A DNA stretch of 61,035 bases from Burkholderia sp. S171 (GCF_009766085.1 NZ_LMUF01000043.1:30051-91085); one strand, 5' to 3'; shown: positions 28,828 through 37,622, counted from the first letter of the stretch. A program made the numbers and translations. Notes: generated by a model not told the origin, from the sequence alone.

Positions 28828-29475
28828 TCAGCCGTCGCAGTCGTCGTCGAAGAGCTTGTGGCGCATGGCGTAGCGGACCAGCGCGGTGTCGTGCGGCATC
28901 TGCATTTTTTCGAGAATGCGGGTCTTGTACGTGCTGACCGTCTTGGCGCTCACCGACAGCGCCTGGGCGATCTGCGTGATCGTTTCGCCCGCTGCAATCC
29001 GCCGGAATACTTCGAATTCGCGATCGGAAAGCCGCCGGTGCGGCAGGTCATCGGCCGGTTCGTTCAGGCTTTGCGCAAGCCGCTCGGCCATCGCGAGGCT
29101 GACGTACACGCCGCCTGCCGCGACTTTGCTCACGGCCGTGACCAGTTCAGCGCTCGCACTTTCCTTGGTCAGATAACCCGATGCCCCTGCCTTGAACGCA
29201 CGCACCGCGTATTGCTGTTCAGCATGCATGGTCAGGACCAGGATCCGCAGCGCCGGTTTCTCGTCCTTTATCTGCTTGAGCAGTTCGACGCCGTTCCTGC
29301 CGGGCATCGACAGGTCGAGGACCAGCACGTCTGCCGGGGTGGCGCGGATCATCGCCATGGTGCTGGCGCCGTCGCTCGCTTCACCCGCGACTTCCAGGCC
29401 CGTCGCGCTGAGCAGGATATGGCGTAGCCCGTCGCGCACGAGGGCGTGGTCATCGGCGATCAATACTCGGGTCAT
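28828..29475 (-). CDS. NarL/FixJ-family response regulator
   Basis: A 215-residue regulator with a receiver (IADDHALVRDGLRHIL, phospho-acceptor Asp in VLVLDLSMPGRNG, lysine in YLTKES) and a LuxR-type helix-turn-helix (SDREFEVFRRIAAGETITQIAQALSVSAKTVSTYKTRI, quoted in parts by position about 150-190). It overlaps the upstream kinase gene by four bases (ATGA), so they form one system. Likely controls stress or low-oxygen genes of the island. Confidence 0.93.
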   Translation of the reverse strand: MTRVLIADDHALVRDGLRHILLSATGLEVAGEASDGASTMAMIRATPADVLVLDLSMPGRNGVELLKQIKDEKPALRILVLTMHAEQQYAVRAFKAGASGYLTKESASAELVTAVSKVAAGGVYVSLAMAERLAQSLNEPADDLPHRRLSDREFEVFRRIAAGETITQIAQALSVSAKTVSTYKTRILEKMQMPHDTALVRYAMRHKLFDDDCDG

Positions 29476-30752
29476 TGCAGCGGTTCTTCCTCGGTGTTTT
29501 CCGGATTGTCGGAGAAAGGGTCGTCCTGTTGCAAGGTCGCCAGCGGGAATGTCACGGTCACAGCGAACCCTTGTCCCACGCCAGACTCGATCAGGACCGA
29601 CCCGTTCAGCCCGTGCGCCCGCTCGCGAATGCCGATAAGACCAAACGACTTGCGCCCGGTGTCGGCACGCTCATGTGCGCCTACGCCGTCGTCGGCAATG
29701 CGCAGGATGCAGCGGTCACCTTCCAGATACAACGCCAGATCGACACGGGTAGCTTGCGCATGGCGCGCCACGTTGGCCAGTGCTTCCTGCACGATCCGGA
29801 ACAAGGCGGTCGCGCCGTTGCGATTAAAAATGGTGTGACTCGCGTCGATCCGCCGCTCGACGTCAATACCGTAGCGGTTTGTAAAGTCGATCGCCAGCCA
29901 GTCGATGGCCGGGACCAGGCCCAGGTCATCAAGCATCACGGGGCGCAAGTCGGCGGCGATCCGGCGCATGGAAGCGACGGTTGCATCGATCAGGCGCTGC
30001 ATGCCGCGCAATTGCGCGCGCGCCTCGGCGCCCGTTCCGGCGCTCAGTTCGAGCGAGGATATATCCATTTTCAACGCGGTCAATTGCTGGCCCAGGTCGT
30101 CATGCAACTCCCTTGCAATACGGGACTTTTCTTCCTCGCGGATACTTAGCAAATTCGCGGAGAGCTCCCGCAGTTCCTCGTGCGAGCGCTGCAGCGAACG
30201 TTCAGCGTCGACTTGCGCGCTGATGTCGCGCAGCATCACCGTGTAAAGCTTGCCGTTTTCATCGCCGAATTGAGAAATCGATGCTTCGAACGGGAACTCG
30301 CCCCCGGTCGCGCGCAGGCCGTACAGTATGCGCCGCCCGCCCATTTGCCGGTCGGACACGCCGGTCACGCCGAACTGGCGCACATGCGCTTCGTGGCCTG
30401 CGCGAAAGCGCTCGGGAACGAAGCGGGAAAGGGCGGTGCCGAGCGCGTCGGCCGCCGGGCAGTCGAACAGACGTTCCGCCATCGGATTGAACATGATGAT
30501 TCGCTGGCTTTCATCGATGGTAATGATTGCTTCCATCGACGACCGGATGATGCCGCGCAGTCGCGCTTCGTCAAGCCGTGTTGAAACCGGGACCGTGGCT
30601 TTAGTTGGCCTCGTGTCCTTGCGCCTGAGTGCCATGAAGGCAGCGCCCGCGGTGAGCAGGAGGGCGCCGGCCATGCCCGTTACGCGGGCCTGTCGGCCTG
30701 CGCCGCGCTGCGATGCCGGCTGCGATGCCGTATTACGCCGTGGCGCAGACAT
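29472..30752 (-). CDS. PAS-containing HisKA_3 sensor histidine kinase
   Basis: A 426-residue kinase: short basic N-terminus, one TM helix (about residues 27-43), a PAS domain (about 60-185), the HisKA_3 dimerisation helix with phospho-His in ARELHDDLGQQL, and a HATPase_c domain (RIADDGVG, KSFGLIGIRERA). The PAS contains RAGHEAHV at the place where FixL has its proximal haem histidine, but this motif also occurs in haem-free PAS domains, so oxygen sensing is only possible. Start ATG at 30752 follows GGAG. Partner: the overlapping NarL-type regulator. Confidence 0.9.
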   Translation of the reverse strand: MSAPRRNTASQPASQRGAGRQARVTGMAGALLLTAGAAFMALRRKDTRPTKATVPVSTRLDEARLRGIIRSSMEAIITIDESQRIIMFNPMAERLFDCPAADALGTALSRFVPERFRAGHEAHVRQFGVTGVSDRQMGGRRILYGLRATGGEFPFEASISQFGDENGKLYTVMLRDISAQVDAERSLQRSHEELRELSANLLSIREEEKSRIARELHDDLGQQLTALKMDISSLELSAGTGAEARAQLRGMQRLIDATVASMRRIAADLRPVMLDDLGLVPAIDWLAIDFTNRYGIDVERRIDASHTIFNRNGATALFRIVQEALANVARHAQATRVDLALYLEGDRCILRIADDGVGAHERADTGRKSFGLIGIRERAHGLNGSVLIESGVGQGFAVTVTFPLATLQQDDPFSDNPENTEEEPLQ

Positions 30753-30853
30753 GGGGTCTCCGGGAAAGGGGGGAATGGGTGCCGCTGAGGTTGTGCGGAT
30801 CATACCGTGCGGATGCAAATGTGATTTGTGCGGCGCACCCCCGGCCGCGTGAA

Positions 30854-30895
30854 TTGATGTGGATCAAGTGACCGGCAGGCCTGCGCGCCGACACT
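30854..30895 (+). promoter_or_regulatory. FNR-type promoter of a universal stress protein gene
   Basis: Perfect box TTGATGTGGATCAA (30854-30867). A weak -10-like GACACT at 30890-30895 puts the start near 30902. The box could also influence the divergent kinase gene, though no -10 is seen in that direction. Confidence 0.68.
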
Positions 30896-30925
30896 GAAGC
30901 GTGAAGAATATCCGGGGAGCGGGTC

Positions 30926-31387
30926 ATGTATAAACGAATTCTGGTGGCGCTCGACGGCAGCCTCAGTGCGAGCCTCGCGCTTGAAGAGGCGCTCAAACTG
31001 GCGCGGGCTTACGATGCGACGTTGATGGTGGCATGCGTTGTCTCGCACGACCTTTGCGATCTCGCGGGCGTGCTCGGAGACGAGGCTGGCAATGCGCGCG
31101 CGCACCGGCAACTCGATCATGTGCGCGTTTTGTGCGAGCGTGGCAGAGCACGCTGCATTACTCAGATAATCGATGCACACGGCGCAAGCATCCCGGGTGC
31201 CCTCATGCAGGCGGCCCAGGCGTTCAAAGCAGATCTCATCGTGATGGGGGCGTATGGGCCGCGTGGCGTGCGCCGGCATTTGATCGGCAGTGTCGCGGAA
31301 ACGGTCCTGCGTTCGAGTCATGTTCCGGTCCTCACCGTTCGTGACGATCAACGCGACGATGAACACAATGCGGCACTCGCGCTTTAG
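30926..31387 (+). CDS. Universal stress protein (UspA family)
   Basis: A 153-residue single-domain Usp: MYKRILVALDGSLSASLALEEA at the start and the ATP-binding pattern VMGAYGPRGVRRHLIGSVAETV near the C-terminus (G-2x-G-9x-G(S/T) type). It probably binds ATP and helps survival during growth arrest or anoxia. Driven by the FNR box just upstream; convergent with the next Usp gene. Confidence 0.92.
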   Translation: MYKRILVALDGSLSASLALEEALKLARAYDATLMVACVVSHDLCDLAGVLGDEAGNARAHRQLDHVRVLCERGRARCITQIIDAHGASIPGALMQAAQAFKADLIVMGAYGPRGVRRHLIGSVAETVLRSSHVPVLTVRDDQRDDEHNAALAL

Positions 31388-31443
31388 CGCATCTCCAATC
31401 GATCCGACCGGCGGCGCTTAAGGTGTCAGGGCGGTCCCGCCGC

Positions 31444-31950
31444 CTATATTGGAGCGTCGGCAACGTCCGGCGTGCTCACATTGCGAGGTTCCTTTTTTTC
31501 CGCGGAATGCAGCGGCACCAGCAACACCGGCCGGGTCGAAATCCGCAAGAAGCGCTCGGCTACGCTGCCCAGCACGAGCCTGCGCCAGCCGCGCCGTCCG
31601 TGCGTGCCCATGACCACGAGATCGGCGCTGAAATCTTTCGCGGCGGCTGTGATCCTTTGCGCGATATCGTCACCCAAAGGATCGACTTCAACAACCAGCG
31701 TCGAGCCTTTGACACCCGCGCGCAGCATCTTCGCGGCAGCATCGGCGAGCACTAGCGCGCCTTCTTTAACGAAGGCTTCGCGTACGAGCGACGGGTCACA
31801 GGCCGGTCCTGAATACATCAATTGCGGCACGTCAACCACATAAACCGGCTTGAGTTCCGCGTCGTGTTCGTGAGCGAGTTCGAGGGCGGCGTCGAGGGCG
31901 TGCGTTGACGTATCGCTGCCGTCGATAGGAACGAGAATGCGGGTGTACAT
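31444..31950 (-). CDS. Universal stress protein (UspA family)
   Basis: A 168-residue Usp with MYTRILVPIDGSDTSTHAL and the nucleotide-binding motif VMGTHGRRGWRRLVLGSVAERF. The C-terminal 20 residues (SAEKKEPRNVSTPDVADAPI) are an extra polar tail. It follows the 282-residue Usp by 39 bases and probably shares its FNR-controlled transcript. Confidence 0.92.
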   Translation of the reverse strand: MYTRILVPIDGSDTSTHALDAALELAHEHDAELKPVYVVDVPQLMYSGPACDPSLVREAFVKEGALVLADAAAKMLRAGVKGSTLVVEVDPLGDDIAQRITAAAKDFSADLVVMGTHGRRGWRRLVLGSVAERFLRISTRPVLLVPLHSAEKKEPRNVSTPDVADAPI

Positions 31951-31989
31951 GAAGAATCTCCTTGGTTCTAATGCAACATCAAAGCAACG

Positions 31990-32838
31990 TCAATGCGACA
32001 TCAATACGGGGATGGGCATGGACTCCAGCATGGTGCGCGTCGCACCGCCCATCACGAGTTCCTGCCAGCGCGAGTGACCATACGCGCCCATGACGATGAG
32101 GTCGGCACCCAGGTCCGAGGCGCGCGACATCAGCATGTCGCCCATGGGTACGTCGTTGACACCGTCGAGTGCCGCCACTTCGGCCTTGACGTCATGCCGT
32201 GCCAGCAGGAGCGCGATATCGGCGCCTGGAATGCGGCTGGTGCGATTGCCGCCGGGCTCGCCTTTCGACTCGTTCAGCCTGACGACGGTGACCTTTTCTG
32301 CGCGCTGCAGCAGCGGCATCGCGTCGTGAACAGCACGGGCCGACTCGCGGCTGCCGTTCCACGCAACCATGATGTTCGCGCCGAGTGTCGGAAACACCCC
32401 GGTGTAGGGAATGAACAGCACAGGGCGGCCCGCGGTCATGACGAGCGTTTCAGGGAAATGATCGGAAATAAACGATTCCGGATCTTCCGGATCGTCCTGC
32501 CCCGCGACGACCAGATCCGCGTACCGCGCATAGCGAGGAATCGCTTCGCCCGAGAAATCCGGGTAGTCGACCCACTGCCCCCTCACGTCCGCACGCACCA
32601 ATTCCGCGTGGAAGATCCGTTCGAGCGCGCCGCGGCGTTCCTGATGGATTTTACGGTGCTCTTCATAGTAGTCCGCCGCTCCGGCCATGACATAGAAAGA
32701 ACGCGGATTTGGCGTGAACGCCGAGAACACGCCGGTCAGGTGCGCGTCGAATTGCCTCGCGAGACGCAAGGCGTATTCGAGGCGTGGATGGGCGCGCGCG
32801 CTCATGTCGAGTTGAACGACGATGCTCTTGTAGCTCAT
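31990..32838 (-). CDS. Tandem-domain universal stress protein
   Basis: A 282-residue protein with two Usp folds. The first (residues 1-145, MSYKSIVVQLDMSARAHPRL) lacks a clean ATP motif; the second (from GANIMVAWNGSRESARAV) ends with VMGAYGHSRWQELVMGGATRTML, which has the nucleotide-binding glycines. This is the UspE-like double form. The ATG at 32838 follows GGAG; the upstream part of the frame includes the promoter and is not coding. Confidence 0.91.
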   Translation of the reverse strand: MSYKSIVVQLDMSARAHPRLEYALRLARQFDAHLTGVFSAFTPNPRSFYVMAGAADYYEEHRKIHQERRGALERIFHAELVRADVRGQWVDYPDFSGEAIPRYARYADLVVAGQDDPEDPESFISDHFPETLVMTAGRPVLFIPYTGVFPTLGANIMVAWNGSRESARAVHDAMPLLQRAEKVTVVRLNESKGEPGGNRTSRIPGADIALLLARHDVKAEVAALDGVNDVPMGDMLMSRASDLGADLIVMGAYGHSRWQELVMGGATRTMLESMPIPVLMSH

Positions 32839-32944
32839 CGCAGATGCTCCGTTAGTGGGTCGTTGGCGCCAGTGATGCAGTGAGCGGGTGGCGTTGCTCC
32901 CGAACCGGTCCGGGACCAGGTGCAGATATTGGACGCTTATAAAA

Positions 32945-32985
32945 AGTCTATGAGTTCGCGCGTTCTTTCTGTTGATGCAGATCAA
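32945..32985 (-). promoter_or_regulatory. FNR-type promoter of the tandem Usp / Usp unit
   Basis: Perfect box TTGATGCAGATCAA (32972-32985). On the minus strand TAGACT at 32945-32950 fits -10, giving a start near 32937 with the box at -41.5. Confidence 0.77.
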
Positions 32986-33068
32986 GGAGCTGCGTTCTGG
33001 TGTGTCTTGAGCGGCACACGGCCGACGTATTGGTCATGGCTGAAACGCTCGCAGCCATGTTCTGATCG

Positions 33069-33109
33069 TTGATACAGGTCAACTGCGCCGGCGTTCACGA
33101 GCCTAGAGT
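33069..33109 (+). promoter_or_regulatory. FNR-type promoter of the alcohol dehydrogenase gene
   Basis: Box TTGATACAGGTCAA (33069-33082) and TAGAGT (33104-33109) as -10, giving a start near 33117. It is back to back with the Usp promoter; the two boxes are about 97 bases apart centre to centre. Confidence 0.75.
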
Positions 33110-33161
33110 TTTGTTGTGGAAACCCCGTTTCCAGGCATGTGCAGGCAAAAGGAGATTAACG

Positions 33162-34199
33162 ATGAAGGCACTCGTGTATCACGGACCCGGCAGTAAATCC
33201 CTCGACGACCGACCGATGCCGAAGCTCCTTTCGGCGACAGACGCGATCGTCAAGGTCACGCGCACGACCATTTGCGGTACGGACCTGCATATCCTGAAGG
33301 GCGACGTTCCAACCTGTGAACCGGGCCGCATCCTGGGGCATGAGGGCGTGGGTGTCATCGAGCAAGTAGGTGCCGCGGTTTCAACGTTCAAACCGGGTGA
33401 CCACGTGCTTATTTCCTGCATCACGTCGTGCGGAAAATGTGATTATTGCCGCCGCGGCATGTACTCGCATTGCACGACAGGCGGCTGGATTCTCGGCAAC
33501 AAGATCGACGGCACGCAAGCCGAATATGTGCGTATCCCGCATGCGGAAACGAGCTTGTATCCGATTCCCGCAGGTGCCGATGAGGAAGCGCTCGTCATGC
33601 TCTCGGACATCCTTCCGACCGGTTTCGAGTGCGGCGTGCTGAACGGAAAAGTACAGCCGGGCAGCACGGTTGCTATCGTCGGTTCGGGTCCTATTGGCCT
33701 GGCCGCGTTGCTCACGGCGCAGTTCTACGCACCGGCGCAGATCATCATGATCGACCGCGATGCGAACCGGCTGGAAGTAGCGCGAACCTTTGGCGCGACC
33801 GCGTGCGTGAACAATGCAAGTGGCGACCCGGTTGCTGAAATCATGAAGCTGACCGGTGGCATTGGCGTGGACTGCGCAATCGAAGCGGTGGGTGTGCCGG
33901 CCAGTTTCGAGCTATGCGAATCGATCATTGCGGCTGGGGGCACCATCGCCAACGTGGGCGTACATGGCGTGAAGGTTGATCTGCACATGGAAGCCCTGTG
34001 GGACCGCAACATCACGATTACGACGCGACTGGTCGATACCGTCAGCACGCCCATGCTGCTGAAGACCGTACGTTCGGGTCGTCTTGAAGCGGGCAAGCTC
34101 ATTACCCACCACTTCAAGCTGGACGATGTGTTGAAAGCGTACGAGACCTTCTCGCAGGCCGCCGATACGCACGCGCTCAAGGTGATTATTGAAGCGTAA
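33162..34199 (+). CDS. Zinc-dependent alcohol dehydrogenase (MDR family)
   Basis: A 345-residue medium-chain dehydrogenase. Catalytic zinc ligands are C38, H60 and E61 (ICGTDLHILKG, LGHEGVG); the structural zinc lobe is CGKCDYCRRGMYSHC. The Rossmann motif is VGSGPIGLAALL. It should interconvert an alcohol and an aldehyde/ketone with NAD(H). Relatives occur in stress-protein clusters of Burkholderia and Pseudomonas, where they may recycle NADH without oxygen. ATG at 33162 is set by AAAGGAG; the upstream frame contains the promoter. Confidence 0.93.
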   Translation: MKALVYHGPGSKSLDDRPMPKLLSATDAIVKVTRTTICGTDLHILKGDVPTCEPGRILGHEGVGVIEQVGAAVSTFKPGDHVLISCITSCGKCDYCRRGMYSHCTTGGWILGNKIDGTQAEYVRIPHAETSLYPIPAGADEEALVMLSDILPTGFECGVLNGKVQPGSTVAIVGSGPIGLAALLTAQFYAPAQIIMIDRDANRLEVARTFGATACVNNASGDPVAEIMKLTGGIGVDCAIEAVGVPASFELCESIIAAGGTIANVGVHGVKVDLHMEALWDRNITITTRLVDTVSTPMLLKTVRSGRLEAGKLITHHFKLDDVLKAYETFSQAADTHALKVIIEA

Positions 34200-34283
34200 C
34201 GAAGCGGGAACCGTTCCGTCGATCATGGGCTGCAAGTGGCGTGGTTGATGTTCGGCGGTACTATCATGGAGCGGCCTTCAGGT

Positions 34284-34315
34284 CGTCGAGTAATCGTCGA
34301 GTAATCGTCGAGTAA
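34284..34315 (+). repeat. 11-bp tandem repeat in a short leader
   Basis: Three copies (last one partial) of CGTCGAGTAAT end 12 bases before the start codon of the 78-residue gene, next to its ribosome site. Confidence 0.85.
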
Positions 34316-34327
34316 GGGAGGGATGAT

Positions 34328-34564
34328 ATGGCACTGACGGGTCAAGTGACGGGGGACGGCTGGAGCGTTTCCACCAATAGCATGCCGGCCGACGGCGGTT
34401 TTTGCTGTGAAGTGTACGTCGCCCATGGCGGCGCGGCGGGTGAATTCAAGCATCAGTTCCGGCACTCGAAAATCTTTGCCCGCGAGTGGGAGACGGTACT
34501 GGACGGCTTGCGCGAAGGCGTGGTGTGGATCGGACTGAAGCGCGCGGAAACCATTCATCTGTAG
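34328..34564 (+). CDS. Small protein of unknown function, 78 residues
   Basis: A small acidic protein beginning MALTGQVTGDGWSVSTNSMP and ending LKRAETIHL. It has an excellent AGGGAGG ribosome site. I recall similar short proteins from Burkholderia genomes, but no function. Predicted as a mixed alpha/beta domain without TM or signal. It lies in the stress island between the alcohol dehydrogenase and the orphan kinase, and has no FNR box of its own. Confidence 0.75.
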   Translation: MALTGQVTGDGWSVSTNSMPADGGFCCEVYVAHGGAAGEFKHQFRHSKIFAREWETVLDGLREGVVWIGLKRAETIHL

Positions 34565-34585
34565 GGTACGGTGGCGCGCAACGGC

Positions 34586-35728
34586 TTAGTTGCCGCCGTG
34601 TTCCGCCTGGACAGCGTCGACGGGAAAACGGATGTCGATTCGAAATCCGCCGCCGGGTGCGCTGTCGAAGGTTATTCGTCCATTGAACTGGCGTACGCGT
34701 TCCTGCATTCCGAGTAGTCCGAAGCTATCCTTTCCCCGATTTTTATCAAGCGTCGTCCCTCTGCCGTTGTCCTCAATGTGCAACCGGAATTCATCTTGTA
34801 CAACGTGCATCTGAACGCGCACGCGGGTAGCGTCAGCGTGACGCGTAACATTCGTCAACGCTTCCTGCACCATGCGAAAAATGGCGGTTGCAGCCGCCGG
34901 CAATAACGCCAATTGATCCGCCGCGTTTTGCACGGTGACGGCGAGCCCGTATCGATTACGAAATTCTGCCGCAAGCCAATCTAGTGCAGCACCCAGCCCG
35001 AGGTCGTCGAGCATGGGCGGACGCAGACCGCCCGCAATGCGCCGGGCCGAGGCGATGATCGAATCAATTTGCGCTTGCAACGCAATCGTCTGCTCAATGC
35101 CATGCCGCGCGGTCTTGCCGTCTTCCGCCGCGGCCTGATCCAGTAAGGCGACATCCATCTTGAGTGCGACCAGTTGCTGGCCGAGGTCGTCATGAAGCTC
35201 GCGTGCTATCCGGGTTCTTTCTTCCTCGCGTGCGCTCTGCATGTGCGAGGACAGGGCACTCGCATGCTGAAGCTCGACTAGCCGCAGGCGATCCGTCATG
35301 TCCCGCGTCACTTTGGCAAAGCCGCGAAGCGCACCGTCAGGCGCGCGGACCGCGGTGATGGTTACGTTTGCCCAAAAGCGCGAACCGTCTTGGCGCACAC
35401 GCCAGCCTTCGTCTTCAATGCGGCCTTCCAATGCCGCGAGCGTCAATCCCTTGTGCGGCTTGGCCGCCGCGACATCGTCGGGTGTGTAGAAAACCGAAAA
35501 ATGTTGTCCGATGATTTCGTCGGCCATGTAGCCCTTGATGTTTTGCGCCCCTTGGTTCCAACTCGCGACACGCCCGTCAGGATCCAGCATGAAGATGGCG
35601 TAGTCCTGCACCGCGTCGACAAGCAGCCTGAAGTGGATATCGCTCAAGGCATGAGGAAATGCGTTGCTGAGCTCGTTGCTCGATGGCGTGCCGCTGGGCA
35701 GAGGTGAAGAGGGTCGGTCGCTTGGCAC
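34586..35728 (-). CDS. Orphan PAS-HisKA_3 histidine kinase, soluble
   Basis: A 380-residue kinase with no TM segment: a PAS domain at about residues 30-150 (DYAIFMLDPDGRVASWNQGA, IKGYMADEIIGQHFSVFY), then HisKA_3 with phospho-His in ARELHDDLGQQLVALKMD, and HATPase_c (HIEDNGRGTT, DSFGLLGMQERVRQFNG). It is clearly a paralogue of the membrane kinase at 29472-30752, but no response-regulator gene adjoins it. It may feed the same NarL-type regulator or the receiver-only protein. GTG start at 35728 follows GGAG. Confidence 0.9.
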   Translation of the reverse strand: MPSDRPSSPLPSGTPSSNELSNAFPHALSDIHFRLLVDAVQDYAIFMLDPDGRVASWNQGAQNIKGYMADEIIGQHFSVFYTPDDVAAAKPHKGLTLAALEGRIEDEGWRVRQDGSRFWANVTITAVRAPDGALRGFAKVTRDMTDRLRLVELQHASALSSHMQSAREEERTRIARELHDDLGQQLVALKMDVALLDQAAAEDGKTARHGIEQTIALQAQIDSIIASARRIAGGLRPPMLDDLGLGAALDWLAAEFRNRYGLAVTVQNAADQLALLPAAATAIFRMVQEALTNVTRHADATRVRVQMHVVQDEFRLHIEDNGRGTTLDKNRGKDSFGLLGMQERVRQFNGRITFDSAPGGGFRIDIRFPVDAVQAEHGGN

Positions 35729-36035
35729 GTGGTTCTCCGGCTCGAATTACTCGTGTCGCTCGTGTCGTTCTTATCCTCCGGGCCGCAGCGTGCTAAGCGT
35801 GCGGCTGGCGGAGAGCGTGTTTGCGTGGGATCGATTGTATACGGGTGGGGTACGTCGGTTTGGGCAGCCGGCATACGGGTATTCAACGCGACAGTGCAGT
35901 TCACGCGGAAAGCGCAATACGCCGCACCCTTGTTATGTCGGTTCGCTGATCCACATCATGGCGCAGTACCGGTTGCATTCGGAAAATCTCCCCACGGCAA
36001 AACGCATTCGCGACCGGAAAAACAGGGGAACATCC
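35729..36035. other. Divergent region between orphan kinase and ompW, with a degenerate FNR-like site
   Basis: About 300 bases without a gene. At 35946-35959 the sequence CTGATCCACATCAT keeps the inner TGAT-N4-ATCA core but not the outer bases, and no good -10 is placed. ompW is FNR-regulated in E. coli, so the site is worth noting, but I do not call it a promoter. Confidence 0.4.
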
Positions 36036-36650
36036 GTGGGAAAGCATTCACTATTTGCAGCGGCGTTGTTAAGCGCGGCTTTATCGGCGGTATGCCTGCC
36101 GGCACAGGCCGATCAGGGCGACATTCTTGCACGCGTCAGGGCAATCAGCATCCAGCCCAGCGTCTCCGCGGGCGGCACACTGGGAAGCATCGGGACGGGC
36201 GTCAACAACACCATTGTTCCCGAGCTCGATTTTGTTTATATGGTGCGCCCGAGTATTGGTATCGAGTTGATTCTTGCCACGTCGCGCCATCAGGTAACGT
36301 CGAACGCCGGGGCGCTTGGCGGCGTGAACGTCTTGCCGCCCACGCTCTTGCTTCAGTACTATTTCAACGCGGCCGGCAAGGTTCGCCCCTACGTTGGCGC
36401 GGGCGTGAACTACACGCTGTTCTATAACAACGGGCTGCACGCCGGAGATACGCCGGTATCGATCAAGAACTCAAGCTTCGGCCCCGCACTGCAAGCGGGT
36501 GTCGACGTGCAGGTCGCCCGCAATCTATTCGTCAACTTCGACATCAAGAAAATCTGGATGCGCACCAGCGCGTCGGCAGACGGCGCCTCGCTTGGGTCGC
36601 TCAAGATCGATCCGCTGGTGGTGGGCGTTGGCGTCGGCATGCGTTTCTGA
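36036..36650 (+). CDS. ompW: OmpW-family outer-membrane protein
   Basis: A 204-residue protein: signal peptide at residues 1-25 (ending LPAQA), then an eight-strand beta-barrel pattern with OmpW motifs (SIGIELILATSRHQV, LPPTLLLQYYFNAAGKVRPYVGAG, NLFVNFDIKKIWM) and a terminal Phe. OmpW forms a narrow hydrophobic channel. GTG at 36036 is preferred because AGGGGAA lies upstream and the signal peptide starts there; the frame is open further upstream but without secretory features. Confidence 0.9.
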   Translation: MGKHSLFAAALLSAALSAVCLPAQADQGDILARVRAISIQPSVSAGGTLGSIGTGVNNTIVPELDFVYMVRPSIGIELILATSRHQVTSNAGALGGVNVLPPTLLLQYYFNAAGKVRPYVGAGVNYTLFYNNGLHAGDTPVSIKNSSFGPALQAGVDVQVARNLFVNFDIKKIWMRTSASADGASLGSLKIDPLVVGVGVGMRF

Positions 36651-36661
36651 TGGCGGCTCGG

Positions 36662-36702
36662 TTGACCTGAGTCAAGTCCGCGGCGCAATCCTTCACTAGC
36701 AT
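36662..36702 (+). promoter_or_regulatory. FNR-type promoter of the CBS-BON gene
   Basis: Symmetric box TTGACCTGAGTCAA (36662-36675) and TAGCAT (36697-36702) as -10 give a start near 36710. The half-site is TTGAC rather than TTGAT. Confidence 0.66.
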
Positions 36703-36795
36703 TCTGAAGGTAGGCGAGTCCTGCTTAAGGCAAGTCCTGATAGGGGAAGATCGTTCCCTGTTCAGGCGCTCGCCCGATCACATTAGGGGAATACC

Positions 36796-37488
36796 ATGCG
36801 AGCAGTCGATGTCATGACCAGGAAGGTCATTACCGTGGGACCCGGCACGACTGTGCGAGAGGCCGCGCGCCTGTTTGCCGACAACCACATCAGCGGCGCG
36901 CCGGTAGTGGACGACGAGGGCCGCTTGCTAGGCATGCTCACCGAGGGCGACCTCATCCATAGAGCGGAGATTGGCACACAGTCCCGGCGACGTTCATGGT
37001 GGCTTGAATTTTTCGCATCGACACAGAATCTTGCCGCAACCTATATCAAGGAGAACGCGCACCTTGTTAAGGACGTCATGACGCCCAAGGTGATTACCGT
37101 CAAGGAGACCACGCCGGTTAGTGAAATAGCCGACCTTCTGGAGAGGCACCGGATCAAGCGCGTTCCCGTGTTGTACGACGGAGAGCTGCTGGGAATTGTT
37201 AGCCGGGCGAATCTCGTGAAGGCGTTGGCTAGCGTTCCAAAGGACACAGGCATGAGCGCTCCGAACCCCGACCAAACGCTGCGCGACTTGGTTATCCGCG
37301 AGCTTGGCGGTCACCGTTGGGCCGTGGCCTCGGAAAACATTATTGTGAATGACGGCACGGTTCATCTATGGGGCGTGGTCACGTCATCCGAGCAGGCGCG
37401 TGCCATGTGCATCGCTGCGGAAAAGGTGCCGGGCGTCAAGGGCGTGGAAGACCATACCGATGCGCCCATGATGATTCCTGCGATGTAG
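36796..37488 (+). CDS. Tandem CBS domains plus BON domain protein
   Basis: A 230-residue protein with CBS1 (residues 1-60, MRAVDVMTRKVITVGPGTTV), CBS2 (about 93-150, VKDVMTPKVITVKETTPV) and a C-terminal BON domain (VNDGTVHLWGVVTSSEQARAM). CBS pairs bind adenosyl ligands such as AMP/ATP; BON domains bind membranes or polyphosphate. Likely an energy-status sensor; its partner is unknown. ATG at 36796 follows AGGGGAA. Confidence 0.91.
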   Translation: MRAVDVMTRKVITVGPGTTVREAARLFADNHISGAPVVDDEGRLLGMLTEGDLIHRAEIGTQSRRRSWWLEFFASTQNLAATYIKENAHLVKDVMTPKVITVKETTPVSEIADLLERHRIKRVPVLYDGELLGIVSRANLVKALASVPKDTGMSAPNPDQTLRDLVIRELGGHRWAVASENIIVNDGTVHLWGVVTSSEQARAMCIAAEKVPGVKGVEDHTDAPMMIPAM

Positions 37489-37622
37489 TCGTCTATTAAC
37501 TCTGGCGTCGCTAATTAAACGCAAGCGGCGTCAGAGCGAATTTATCCCCCGGGAATAATAGCGCTAGAAAGGCGCATATACCAAAGCCGGCTTCAGGGAT
37601 TAAAGGCCTGCACCTAGTGTGA

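Noticed and set aside
35946..35959. FNR box for ompW
   Set aside because: Only the inner TGAT-N4-ATCA core matches and no -10 is at the right place; kept as a note in the intergenic entry, not called a promoter.
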